NCBI GenBank assembly: GCA_934539585.1
Contig: CAKTCT010000023.1
Coordinates: 1 to 39,088 of the forward strand
Length of the DNA stretch: 39,088 nt
Source of the DNA: an uncultured Oscillospiraceae bacterium
Lineage (GTDB): Bacteria; Bacillota; Clostridia; Oscillospirales; Ruminococcaceae
Direction of reading: 5' to 3'
The translations under genes and the position numbers were made by a program. The notes under the pieces are model-generated. The model searched no databases and was not told the origin of the DNA. It was given only the letters and a program-made list of their open reading frames with translations. Below, in pieces: positions 32,018-39,088 of this stretch; the stretch's first letter is position 1; every line of letters starts with the position of its first letter.

Positions 32018-33766
32018 TTATTTGCCACTCAGTGTCTCTGCGCCGGCCTGCTGGGCCTGACAGAGCCGGGCGTAGAGGCCGCCCCTGGCCAGGAGCTCTT
32101 CGTGGGAGCCCTCCTCGGCGATGCGGCCCTTCTGGAGGACCAAGATCCGGTCGGCCTGCTTCACCGTGGACAGCCGGTGGGCGATGACCAGGATGGTCCG
32201 GGTGCCGGCCAGCTGCTGGATGGCGGCCTGAATCTCCCGCTCGGTCTCGGTGTCCACGGCGGAGGTGGCCTCGTCCAGGACCAGCACCGGGGTGTTCCGG
32301 AGGACGGCCCGGGCAATGGCGATGCGCTGCTTCTGTCCGCCGGAGAGCCGGGCGCCCCGCTCCCCTACCCGGGTCTGGTAGCCGTCGGGCATGGCCTCGA
32401 TAAAGCCGTCGGCGTGGGCGGCCCGGGCGGCGGACTGAATCTCCTCCAGGGTCGCGCCGGGCATGCCGTAGGCGATGTTTTCGGCGATGGTGGCGTCAAA
32501 GAGGAAGGTATCCTGGAGGACCATGGAAATCTGGCCCCGGAGGGACTTGTAGGTCAGGGTCCGGACGTCGTTTCCGTCCAGGAGGACCTGGCCCTCCTGG
32601 GGGTCGTAGAACCGCTCCAGCAGGGAGAGGATGGTGGTCTTGCCCACGCCGGTGGGGCCCACGATGGCCACCATTTCCCCGGGATGAGCGGTGAAGCTGA
32701 CGTGGTCCAGGACCGGTTCTTCCTCGTTATAGCGGAAGCTGACGTCCCGGAAGGCGATCTCGCCATTGCAGTGAGTGAGTTCCCTGGCGTCGGGGGCTTC
32801 CTGCACCTGGGAGTCGGCGTCCAGGATGTCGAAGACCCGGACAGCGCTGGCGTAGGCGGTCTGGACGTCCTCCACCAGCCGGGCCAGGACGGCCAGGGGC
32901 TGGTAAAAGAGGCTCAGGTACATGACAAAGCCCACCACGTCGGAGACGCTCATGGAGCCCTTGCTGGCCATCCAGCCGCCCAGGCCCACCACGATCACCG
33001 TGCCCATGGCGGTGAGGAATTCCACCCCCGGGTGGTACAGGGCCGCGGCGAAGTTGGCCCGGACGTTGACGCGGGTGTAGAGCTTACACTCCTCGGCCAG
33101 CTTGGCGTGCTCGGCTTCCTCCTGGGCGAAGGCCTGGATTTCCCGCATACCGGAGAGCTTGTCCTGGAGGATGCCGTTGAACCGACCTAAGACCTGCTGG
33201 TTCCGCTGGAACATGGGGGCCACCTTTTTGGAAAAGAGGGTGCTCACCGCCAGGACAAAGGGCACGGGAATCAGGGTCAGCAGGGCCAGGGTGGGGTTGA
33301 TGACAAAGAGCATCACCGCCACGGCCGCCACTACCAGAAGGTTGCTGGCAAGGTCCGGAATTGCATGGGCCACCAGGAGCTCGATCTGCCGGGTGTCGTT
33401 GACCATCCGGCTCATGAGCTCGCCGGTCTGTTTATCCTGGAAGTAGCCCATGGACATGGACTGGAGCTTATCGTAGATGGTCAGGGTCAGCTCCGGCACG
33501 AAGCGCCAGGCTGCCAGGTGGCTGATGGCCATGCTGATGAACCGGCAGGCCGCCCGGAGCAGGTAGGCCGCCGCCAGAATGATCACGTAGGTCAGCAGGA
33601 CGCTTCCGGCCACGCCGCCGTCGGTGTTCAGAGACGCGGTGAGCCGCCGGACCACCTCCGGCGTCACCAGATTCAGCAGCGCCGCTCCCACAATTCCCAG
33701 GGCCGCGATGCAGAGGGTCCCCCAGTGCTTTCTGGCCAGAAGCAGCAGTCGTTTTGTAAATCCCAT
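32018..33766 (-). CDS. ABC exporter, fused permease and ATPase
   Basis: 582 aa from the ATG at 33766 (GGAGG 6 nt upstream). An N-terminal six-helix transmembrane domain (about 1-310) includes YFQDKQTGELMSRMVNDT, a typical coupling region. The ATPase has Walker A GPTGVGKTT, signature LSGGQKQRIAIARA, Walker B VLVLDEATSAVD and the H-loop VIAHRLSTV. This is the half-transporter layout of MsbA/BmrA-type exporters, working as homo- or heterodimer; no second half-transporter is adjacent, so a homodimer is favoured. Substrate could be drug, lipid or peptide. It lies 68 bp after the MATE gene, separated from it by a terminator. Confidence 0.9.
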   Translation of the reverse strand: MGFTKRLLLLARKHWGTLCIAALGIVGAALLNLVTPEVVRRLTASLNTDGGVAGSVLLTYVIILAAAYLLRAACRFISMAISHLAAWRFVPELTLTIYDKLQSMSMGYFQDKQTGELMSRMVNDTRQIELLVAHAIPDLASNLLVVAAVAVMLFVINPTLALLTLIPVPFVLAVSTLFSKKVAPMFQRNQQVLGRFNGILQDKLSGMREIQAFAQEEAEHAKLAEECKLYTRVNVRANFAAALYHPGVEFLTAMGTVIVVGLGGWMASKGSMSVSDVVGFVMYLSLFYQPLAVLARLVEDVQTAYASAVRVFDILDADSQVQEAPDARELTHCNGEIAFRDVSFRYNEEEPVLDHVSFTAHPGEMVAIVGPTGVGKTTILSLLERFYDPQEGQVLLDGNDVRTLTYKSLRGQISMVLQDTFLFDATIAENIAYGMPGATLEEIQSAARAAHADGFIEAMPDGYQTRVGERGARLSGGQKQRIAIARAVLRNTPVLVLDEATSAVDTETEREIQAAIQQLAGTRTILVIAHRLSTVKQADRILVLQKGRIAEEGSHEELLARGGLYARLCQAQQAGAETLSGK

Positions 33767-33793
33767 GATGTTCCTCCTCATGATTTTCTTATG

Positions 33794-33828
33794 AAAAAGG
33801 CCGCCGAAAGGACCCTTCCGGCGGCTTT
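33794..33828 (-). terminator. Terminator after the MATE gene
   Basis: On the minus strand GCCGCCGG...TCGGCGGCC (33819-33825 with 33800-33806, extended by AAGG/CCTT) is followed by TTTTT. It separates the MATE transcript from the ABC exporter gene whose RBS begins about 20 nt further on. Confidence 0.8.
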
Positions 33829-33833
33829 GGTGC

Positions 33834-35240
33834 TCAAGCGGTTTTCGCCTTTTTCCGGCGGCGCTCCTCGGGGGGGAAGCCGTTGGCGGCGATCCGCCGG
33901 CGGAGCCATCCGCCCTGGAGATAGTAAATAATGAACAGAATGGACGTCACCGACCAGGTGATGGGGTAGCTGGCCGCCACCATCAGGACGCTGGGCCGGA
34001 TGGGCACCACCGCCATGATCCACACCACCCGGAGGATGCAGACCCCGAAGCAGGTAAGAACGGTGGGAATCACCGAATCGCCGGTACCCCGGACGGCGGC
34101 GCCCAGAATCTCAATGCTGATGTATGTAATGTAGGTGGGGACCAGCATGCGGAGAATCTCCACGCCCTGTTGAATGACTGCCGGGTCGCTGATGAACAGC
34201 CGGTAGACGATGCCGCCGAAGAAGTAGAGCACCGTGCTCAGCCCCACGGTGGTCACGGCGGCCATGAGCATACAGGTCCGGACGGTCTTCCGGAGGCGGG
34301 GGTAGTTCTGGGCCCCGAAGTTCTGGCCCACAAAGGTGGAGGCCGACAGGCCGTAGGCCTGGACGGTCATCCAGAAAACGCTGTCGATCTTGCCGTATGC
34401 GGTCCAGGCGGCCACGACGTCGGTGCCGAAGCTGTTGATGCTGCTCTGGATAATGACGTTGGAGATGCTGTACATGGCGGACTGGAAGGCCGCCGGGATG
34501 CCGATGCGGACGATCTGCTTCAGGGAGTCCATGTGGAAGCGGATCTTCCGGAAGACCAGGCGGTAGGGCATCTCCGTCCGGACCAGGACGATGACCACCA
34601 GCACCGCGCTGAACACCTGGGACAGCACCGTGGCAACGGCCACGCCCAGGACCTCCAGCTTAAAGACCACCACAAAGAGCAGGTCCAGGACGATGTTGAC
34701 GCCGGTGGAGGCGATGAGGAAGTACAGCGGCCGCTTGGAGTCTCCCACGGCCCGGAGGATGCTGGCCCCCATGTTATAGACCAGGGAAAAGAGAGTGCCG
34801 CCGAAGTAGATGCGCATATAGGTCACGGCGTAGTCCATGATGTCCTCCGGCGTGCCCATGGCCCGGAGGGCCCAGGGAGCCACGGCAATGCCCAGCACCG
34901 TCAGAAAGACGCTGCTGGCGATGGAAAGGGCCATGGCCGTATGGACGGTCTTGCTGACCTCCTGGGGCTGCTGGGCCCCGTAGTACTGGGCCACCATCAC
35001 CGTCGCGCCGGAGGAAAGGCCCACGAAAAAGCCCACCAGCAGATTGATGAGGGTCCCGGTGCTGCCGCCAACGGCGGCCAGGGCCTCCTTGCCCACGAAA
35101 TTTCCCACGATGACGGCATCGGTGGTATTATAAAGCTGCTGAAAAAAAGACCCGAACAAAATCGGGAAAAAGAAGCGCAGAAGCTGCTTCCAAATGACGC
35201 CCTCGGTGATACCGTTGCCAGGCCGGGCGGTTTTCGTCAT
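33834..35240 (-). CDS. MATE family efflux transporter
   Basis: 468 aa from the ATG at 35240 (AAAGGAG about 10 nt upstream). It has twelve hydrophobic helices in two homologous halves. The MATE landmarks are PILFGSFFQQLYNTTDAVIVGNFVGKEALAAVG near the N-terminus and the matching IPAAFQSAMYSISNVIIQSSINSFG at the start of the second half. The family exports cationic drugs or metabolites against Na+ or H+. It ends with a basic tail (EERRRKKAKTA). The neighbouring ABC exporter makes this a small efflux cluster; the substrate is unknown. Confidence 0.92.
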   Translation of the reverse strand: MTKTARPGNGITEGVIWKQLLRFFFPILFGSFFQQLYNTTDAVIVGNFVGKEALAAVGGSTGTLINLLVGFFVGLSSGATVMVAQYYGAQQPQEVSKTVHTAMALSIASSVFLTVLGIAVAPWALRAMGTPEDIMDYAVTYMRIYFGGTLFSLVYNMGASILRAVGDSKRPLYFLIASTGVNIVLDLLFVVVFKLEVLGVAVATVLSQVFSAVLVVIVLVRTEMPYRLVFRKIRFHMDSLKQIVRIGIPAAFQSAMYSISNVIIQSSINSFGTDVVAAWTAYGKIDSVFWMTVQAYGLSASTFVGQNFGAQNYPRLRKTVRTCMLMAAVTTVGLSTVLYFFGGIVYRLFISDPAVIQQGVEILRMLVPTYITYISIEILGAAVRGTGDSVIPTVLTCFGVCILRVVWIMAVVPIRPSVLMVAASYPITWSVTSILFIIYYLQGGWLRRRIAANGFPPEERRRKKAKTA

Positions 35241-35272
35241 CAATATCCGACTCCTTTCTGTGATACCACCCC

Positions 35273-35301
35273 AGTATAGCACACTCTTTTGCGCCTGTCC
35301 A
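35273..35301 (-). promoter_or_regulatory. Sigma-A promoter of the MATE gene
   Basis: On the minus strand TGGACA (35296-35301), 17 bp, TATACT (35273-35278). Confidence 0.75.
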
Positions 35302-35360
35302 CCGGTTTGCCGAAAAAAGCAAAAACTGTGAAGCCTTGTGCAAGAAAGTGGAATCCCTAC

Positions 35361-35400
35361 GAAAAAAATGCGGCCGGGAACCGTTTCCCAGCCGCGTTTT
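35361..35400. terminator. Terminator after the symporter gene
   Basis: An 11-bp stem (35370-35380 GCGGCCGGGAA with 35385-35395, one mismatch) has a 4-nt loop. On the minus strand it is followed by ATTTTTTT; the plus side has TTTTT as well. Confidence 0.85.
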
Positions 35401-35411
35401 TGCGTTTGCCC

Positions 35412-36956
35412 TCAGTCTTCGTTATCTTTTTCGGAGCCCACCACCAGCTTCTTGTGGAGGACGGTCTCCGTCTGGTAGCAGGCGAAGATTTCGTCCAGCC
35501 GCTCCTTCTTCATTTTCGGGGTGATCAGGCTCACCACCGGCACCACGATGAGCCCGGCCACCATGGCGATGGCTCCGGCGTTGATGGGAGAGGCGATGAA
35601 GCGGAAGAACATATTGGACACCGTAATGCCCACGCCGCAGAGGAAGCTGGCCCAGACGGCGGCTTTGGTGACGCCCTTCCAGTAGATGCCGTAGAGGAAG
35701 GGGGCCAGGAAGGCTCCGGCCAGGGCTCCCCAGGAGATGCCCATGAGCTGGGCGATGAAGGTGGGGGGATTCAGGGCCAGGACCACGGAAATTACAATGA
35801 AGAAAACGATGAGGACCTGCATGGTGACGATCTGCTTTTTCTCGCTCATCTTCTTGAAGACGTTGCCCTTGAGGAGGTCCAGGGTCATGGTGGAGCTGGA
35901 GGTCAGCACCAGGGAGGACAGGGTGGACATGGACGCGGAGAGCACCAGGACCACCACCACGCCGATGAGGATGTCCGGCAGCTTGGAGAGCATGAAGGGG
36001 ATGATGCTGTCGTAGACCACTGCGCCCTGGGCATTGCGGATAGCGTCGCTGTCAAAGAGCCGGGCAAAGCCGCCCAGGAAGTAGCATCCGCCGGAGACCA
36101 CCACGGCGAAGATGGTGGAGATCACCGTGCCGGTCTGGATGGCTTTTTCGTTTTTGATGGCGTAGAACTTCTGGACCATCTGGGGAAGGCCCCAGGTTCC
36201 CAGGGAGGTCAGGACCACCACCCCCAGGAGGCCCTTGGGGTCCGGGCCGAAGAAGGCGGTGAAGGCTCCGGGCTGGCCGGCGGTGGCTTCCACGTCGCTG
36301 GGAATCCGGGCCAGCTGCATCACGGCCTGGGTAAAGCCTCCCTGGCCGTTCAATACGGCGGCGATGACCGCCACGATGCCGATGAGCATGATGATGCCCT
36401 GGATGAAGTCGTTGATGGCCGTGGCCATGTATCCGCCCAGAATGACGTACACCGCCGTGAACACCGCCATGACCACCACGCACACCGCGTAGGGAACGTG
36501 GAAGGCCATCTCGAACAGCCGGGACAGGCCGTTATAGATGGAGGCCGTGTACGGGATGAGGAAGACGAAGATGATCACCGACGCCACAATCTTCAGGACC
36601 TTGCTGTCAAAGCGCTGGCCGAAGAACTCCGGCATGGTGGAGGAGGAAAGATGCTGGGTCATGACCCGGGTCCGGCGGCCCAGGACCACCCAGGCCAGAA
36701 GGCTGCCGATGATGGCGTTGCCCAGGCCGATCCAGGTGGAGGCCATGCCGTACTTCCAGCCGAACTGTCCGGCGTAGCCCACAAAGACCACGGCGGAAAA
36801 ATACGAGGTGCCGTAAGCAAAGGCCGTGAGCCAGGGCCCTACCGACCGGCCCCCCAGCACAAAGCCGGAAACGCTGGTGGCGTGCTTCCGGGAATAAACG
36901 CCCACGCCCACCATAACGCCGAAAAAGACAAGGAGCAGAAGAATCTTGATCACCAT
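35412..36956 (-). CDS. Sodium:solute symporter family protein
   Basis: 514 aa from the ATG at 36956 (GGAGG 8 nt upstream). About 13 membrane helices. The family features are GFVLGGRSVGPWLTAFAYGTSYFSAVVFVG near the N-terminus, GGYMATAINDFIQGIIMLIG in the middle (SSS signature region) and VVLVLSASMSTLSSLVLTSSSTMTLDLL, which contains Na+-site serines. It imports a small solute such as an amino acid (proline-like), sugar or carboxylate with Na+. The substrate is not decidable from sequence. Monocistronic behind a near-consensus promoter with a palindrome in its leader. Confidence 0.9.
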   Translation of the reverse strand: MVIKILLLLVFFGVMVGVGVYSRKHATSVSGFVLGGRSVGPWLTAFAYGTSYFSAVVFVGYAGQFGWKYGMASTWIGLGNAIIGSLLAWVVLGRRTRVMTQHLSSSTMPEFFGQRFDSKVLKIVASVIIFVFLIPYTASIYNGLSRLFEMAFHVPYAVCVVVMAVFTAVYVILGGYMATAINDFIQGIIMLIGIVAVIAAVLNGQGGFTQAVMQLARIPSDVEATAGQPGAFTAFFGPDPKGLLGVVVLTSLGTWGLPQMVQKFYAIKNEKAIQTGTVISTIFAVVVSGGCYFLGGFARLFDSDAIRNAQGAVVYDSIIPFMLSKLPDILIGVVVVLVLSASMSTLSSLVLTSSSTMTLDLLKGNVFKKMSEKKQIVTMQVLIVFFIVISVVLALNPPTFIAQLMGISWGALAGAFLAPFLYGIYWKGVTKAAVWASFLCGVGITVSNMFFRFIASPINAGAIAMVAGLIVVPVVSLITPKMKKERLDEIFACYQTETVLHKKLVVGSEKDNED

Positions 36957-36981
36957 GACGGGTTCCTCCAAGATTTGAATT

Positions 36982-37009
36982 CGCTTTAAAGCATGTAAGC
37001 TTTAAAGCG
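36982..37009. promoter_or_regulatory. Perfect inverted repeat in the symporter leader
   Basis: CGCTTTAAAGC (36982-36992) and GCTTTAAAGCG (36999-37009) are perfect 11-bp arms with a 6-bp spacer. Each arm also contains its own GCTTTAAAGC palindrome. It sits just downstream of the predicted transcription start and before the RBS, a typical repressor operator position. Confidence 0.65.
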
Positions 37010-37026
37010 TTAAATTGATTGCTCTT

Positions 37027-37055
37027 ATCATACCAGACTTTGGAGGGTTTGTCAA
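37027..37055 (-). promoter_or_regulatory. Sigma-A promoter of the symporter gene
   Basis: On the minus strand TTGACA (37050-37055), 17 bp, TATGAT (37027-37032). Confidence 0.82.
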
Positions 37056-37074
37056 GGGAAAACGGAAACTTTTT

Positions 37075-37122
37075 TGCAAAAAGAAAGAGCCAGGAGGGGT
37101 GAGTACGGCCCTTCCTGGCTTT
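37075..37122 (-). terminator. Minus-strand terminator upstream of the symporter promoter
   Basis: Stem 37109-37120 with 37088-37099 (AGCCAGGAAGGG type, one G-U or mismatch) has a 9-nt loop, followed on the minus strand by CTTTCTTTTTG. No protein gene ends here, so it must close a non-coding transcript started further right. Confidence 0.75.
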
Positions 37123-37231
37123 GAGTATATGAGAACGGCGTCCTGCCGACGGTCCGCAGGAAAACATAGAAAACCACGGGCCGCAGAGACGAATGGCAGC
37201 GCCGGACTCACCGGGGAAAAGAAAACGCCCA

Positions 37232-37277
37232 TGGAGTTCGTCCTTCCATGAACGTTCTGCTACGGTTATTCTACCAC
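37232..37277. repeat. 46-bp direct repeat, copy 1
   Basis: It begins TGGAGTTCGTCC and matches copy 2 at 38 of 46 positions, offset 86 bp. On the minus strand it contains a -10 (TAGAAT, 37268-37273) and then a hairpin CATGGA...TCCATG with a T-rich tail (CGTTTTCTTTT). Confidence 0.8.
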
Positions 37278-37296
37278 ATTGCTTGTCCAAAAGCAA
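37268..37296 (-). promoter_or_regulatory. Minus-strand promoter of repeat copy 1
   Basis: TTGCTT (37291-37296), 17 bp, TAGAAT (37268-37273). It is weaker than the copy 2 promoter but at the same place relative to the repeat. Confidence 0.5.
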
Positions 37297-37317
37297 CAGA
37301 AATCACAAAAACCTTCG

Positions 37318-37363
37318 TGGAGTTCGTCCCTCCATGAACGATTTGTTACGATAATTATAGCAC
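37318..37363. repeat. 46-bp direct repeat, copy 2
   Basis: It begins TGGAGTTCGTCC. On the minus strand it contains TATAAT (37354-37359) followed by a hairpin TGGAG...CTCCA (extended by TTC/GAA) and then GGTTTTTG, terminator-like. Paired with copy 1. Confidence 0.8.
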
Positions 37364-37382
37364 GGCGGCCGCGCAAAATCAA
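37354..37382 (-). promoter_or_regulatory. Minus-strand promoter of repeat copy 2
   Basis: TTGATT (37377-37382), 17 bp, TATAAT (37354-37359), a good sigma-A match with no protein gene directly downstream. Confidence 0.6.
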
Positions 37383-37536
37383 TAGAAAGAAGGGATTTTG
37401 GAACAATTTTTCAAAAACGGCCGCAGCGCAGAAACAAATCCGCGGATCTGTCCTTGACTGCAGCGCGGAGACCGCCTTCCGGGCGGGCCGCCGCAGTCAG
37501 GGGCGCAGTCTGCGGGAAGAAAATCAGGAGGTTTTT
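37383..37536 (+). other. Leader region of the integrase-TetR chimera
   Basis: No gene and no clear plus-strand promoter were seen. A strong inverted repeat lies at TGACTGC 37455-37461 and GCAGTCA 37493-37499, enclosing GC-rich inner pairing (CCGCC with GGCGG). It could be an mRNA hairpin controlling the gene that follows, whose AGGAGG is at 37526-37531. Confidence 0.45.
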
Positions 37537-38466
37537 ATGGCAAAAGGCGAAAACATTTTCAAACGCAGGGACGGCAGGTGGGAGGCCCGGTACATCAAGG
37601 GTCGGGAGCTTTCCGGGAAAATCCGGTACGGGTTCTGCTACGGCAGGACCTACAAGGAGGCCAAGGAAAAAGTCACCCAGCGCAAGGCGGCGGTTCTGAA
37701 CGGGTCCCCGGCGCCGGAGACCGGCTCCCGGCACCGGCTGGCCTTTTACTGCGACCGGTGGCTGGAGCTGCGGCGGCCCAAGGTCAAGGAGGCCACTTAC
37801 ATCAAATACAGCACCGCCCTGGAAAAGCACATCAAGCCCCGGCTGGGCGGCTGCTTCCCCCTGGGCATCACCGGCGGGCTCACGGGCGCCTTTGCCCGGG
37901 AGCTGCTGGAGGCGGGGTTGTCCCCCAAAACCGTCCGCGACATCCTGGCAGTGCTCCACGGGGTGCTGAAGTACACGGCGGCCCAGTTCCCCGGGATTTT
38001 CCCGGCCGTCGAGATTCCCTACCCCAAGTGCGGCCGGAAGGAGATGCGGGTCCTCTCCCGGGAGGAGCAGCAGCGGCTGGCGGACTATCTGCTGGCGGAC
38101 CTGGACCCGTGCAGGTTCGGCGTCCTGCTGTGGAAGGCCAGCTGGGACTTCGTCCTGGCGGAGCCGGAGGACTGCATCTTCTACATCCGGTACTATTATT
38201 CCGCCGGCTGCCGGGCCTATGCGTATGAGGCCCATCTGCAATGCTACCAGCCCATCATTGAGCGGGTGCGCCCCGCCTTCCGGGACGGGACCAACCTGGA
38301 TATGCTCATCCATCAGATTTTTTCCACCATGCTGTTCTTCGCCTCCCGGGTGCTGAACGGCGAGCTGGAAAACAGCGAAAAAACCGCCGGGTGGGTCTTT
38401 GAACAAATTTACAGCTTCGTCGTGCCCAACGTCCGACAGGAGCTTCTGGAGGTCGAACCGTCATGA
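37537..38466 (+). CDS. Chimera: integrase N-terminal domains joined to a TetR C-terminal domain
   Basis: 309 aa from the ATG at 37537 (AGGAGG 5 nt upstream). Residues 1-198 match Tn916-like tyrosine recombinases: an arm-type DNA-binding part (KGENIFKRRDGRWEARYIKG, FCYGRTYKEAKEKV), the core-binding SAM-like domain (ATYIKYSTALEKHIKPRLGG, LSPKTVRDILAVL) and the first part of the catalytic domain (MRVLSREEQQRLADYLLADLDPCRFGVLL). At about residue 199 it changes to WKASWDFVLAEPEDCIFYIRYYYS and continues to the end as a TetR ligand-binding/dimerisation domain (GTNLDMLIHQIFSTMLFFASRVLNGEL). The recombinase catalytic Arg-His-x-x-Arg-Tyr set and the TetR helix-turn-helix are both missing. It may be a deletion relic or a new DNA-binding regulator. 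Its stop overlaps the signal peptidase start. Confidence 0.8.
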   Translation: MAKGENIFKRRDGRWEARYIKGRELSGKIRYGFCYGRTYKEAKEKVTQRKAAVLNGSPAPETGSRHRLAFYCDRWLELRRPKVKEATYIKYSTALEKHIKPRLGGCFPLGITGGLTGAFARELLEAGLSPKTVRDILAVLHGVLKYTAAQFPGIFPAVEIPYPKCGRKEMRVLSREEQQRLADYLLADLDPCRFGVLLWKASWDFVLAEPEDCIFYIRYYYSAGCRAYAYEAHLQCYQPIIERVRPAFRDGTNLDMLIHQIFSTMLFFASRVLNGELENSEKTAGWVFEQIYSFVVPNVRQELLEVEPS

Positions 38467-38996
38467 ACCGCGCAATCAAAAAGGTCTGGAACGTGGTCAG
38501 CAGCATCCTGGTGGCCCTGGTGGTGATCCTGGCGCTGCTGCTTGTGGGGGCGCGGCTGGTGGGGCTGCGGGTGTTCACCGTGCTGTCCGGCTCCATGGAG
38601 CCCGCCTACCACACCGGGTCGCTGATCTATGTGAAAAAGGTGGACCCTTTCACCATCCAGCCGGGCCAGCCCATCACCTTTCTGCTGGACGAGGACACCG
38701 TGGCCACCCACCGGGTGGTGGGGGTGGTCCCCGACGAGGAGGACCCCGGCGTTATCCGGTTCCGCACCAAGGGCGACGCCAACGAGGCCGAGGACGGGGC
38801 CCTGGTCCACTACAAAAACGTCATCGGCACGCCGGTGTTCTCCATCCCCTACCTGGGGTATCTCGCGGATTACATCCAGCATCCCCCGGGAATGTACGTG
38901 GCCATTTCCGCCGGGGCGATCCTTCTGCTGCTGGTGTTCCTCCCGGATATTTTCGCGGAGGACAAGGGCAAGAAGAAGGACAAGGCCCCGGAATAA
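38463..38996 (+). CDS. Signal peptidase I, ER/SipW type
   Basis: 177 aa. An N-terminal membrane anchor lies at about 12-31. The catalytic Ser is in VLSGSMEP (Ser44). VATHRVVGV supplies His83 in place of the Lys of ordinary bacterial type I peptidases, and TKGDANEAED supplies Asp105, the pattern of archaeal/ER and SipW enzymes. A second membrane segment lies at about 144-163, then a Lys-rich cytoplasmic tail. It cleaves signal peptides outside the membrane. In Firmicutes such enzymes often process dedicated exported fibre or camelysin-like proteins; none is in the window, but the right neighbour is cut off. The ATGA overlap couples it to the chimera gene. Confidence 0.9.
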   Translation: MNRAIKKVWNVVSSILVALVVILALLLVGARLVGLRVFTVLSGSMEPAYHTGSLIYVKKVDPFTIQPGQPITFLLDEDTVATHRVVGVVPDEEDPGVIRFRTKGDANEAEDGALVHYKNVIGTPVFSIPYLGYLADYIQHPPGMYVAISAGAILLLLVFLPDIFAEDKGKKKDKAPE

Positions 38997-39088
38997 CCAC
39001 CCTTCAAGGGCAATCCTATCCAATCAAATCCCCCTACCCCCGCAGGGGCAAGGATGGGAACGGATCGGATGGGAGCCAGAGAATGTTA

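Larger units (their letters stand above)
37123..37360 (-). ncRNA. Candidate small RNA or leader transcript(s)
   Basis: Two minus-strand promoters (about 37354-37382 and 37268-37296) fire into a stretch with no credible protein frame that ends at the terminator near 37100. Transcripts of about 170 or 260 nt are expected, or shorter ones if the hairpins just after each promoter terminate. Internal stems include CCTGC/GCAGG near 37141-37158. I do not recognise a known RNA family. Confidence 0.35.

Noticed and set aside
37232..37363. Attachment sites flanking an integrated element
   Set aside because: The two repeats are only 86 bp apart with no cargo between, and each coincides with promoter and hairpin signals; the nearby integrase also lacks its catalytic part.

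Overview
The window is GC-rich, densely packed DNA from a low-oxygen Firmicute, most likely a gut-type Clostridia of the Oscillospiraceae/Lachnospiraceae kind. The signs are a SigI/RsgI pair, sigma-A promoters close to TTGACA-N17-TATAAT, strong GGAGG ribosome binding sites, an oxygen-sensitive glycyl radical enzyme, Sapep-type dipeptidase, a Tn916-like integrase N-terminus and an ER-type (SipW-like) signal peptidase. No rRNA, tRNA or CRISPR array was seen.

Layout. 0.2-2.0 kb: sigI-rsgI (minus strand). 2.1-8.0 kb: minus-strand accessory and housekeeping genes (SMI1/KNR4 protein, two small membrane proteins, alpha/beta hydrolase, an acetyltransferase joined to a two-lobed retropepsin-like protein, an MFS carrier, alanine racemase). 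8.1-11.4 kb: a SLOG protein, a 500-bp gap rich in DnaA-box-like 9-mers, then an AraC regulator overlapping a Sapep dipeptidase. 11.5-12.4 kb: winged-helix/LicC-like nucleotidyltransferase. 12.7-17.5 kb: complete polyamine transporter potABCD, then a DUF4430 protein. 17.5-25.9 kb: a divergent catabolic locus: on the minus strand glycyl radical enzyme, its activase, TIM-barrel isomerase, Gfo/Idh oxidoreductase and heparinase II/III-like lyase, and on the plus strand an AraC regulator. 25.9-27.5 kb: an ABC-F ribosome-protection gene behind a leader with a terminator hairpin. 27.8-31.9 kb: an unrecognised protein and a GH78 alpha-L-rhamnosidase. 32.0-37.0 kb: ABC exporter, MATE pump, sodium:solute symporter. 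37.0-37.5 kb: non-coding, with duplicated promoter/hairpin units. 37.5-39.0 kb: an integrase-TetR chimera coupled to a signal peptidase.

The most notable system is the 17.5-25.9 kb locus. It puts a glycyl radical enzyme (catalytic C-x-E, RVGGF radical loop) that is not a pyruvate formate-lyase with sugar oxidation/isomerisation enzymes and a polysaccharide lyase. This suggests an anaerobic sugar or uronate pathway I cannot match to a described one. The same locus carries five apparent lesions: three one-base losses in the lyase gene, a TGG-to-TGA change in the isomerase and a one-base loss in the regulator. It is therefore either decaying in this strain or locally mis-sequenced. Other points worth following are the chimera at 37.5 kb, the duplicated promoter units next to it, the ABC-F leader, the DnaA-box-like cluster at 8.76-9.03 kb and the acetyltransferase/double-DTG protein at 4.2-5.5 kb.
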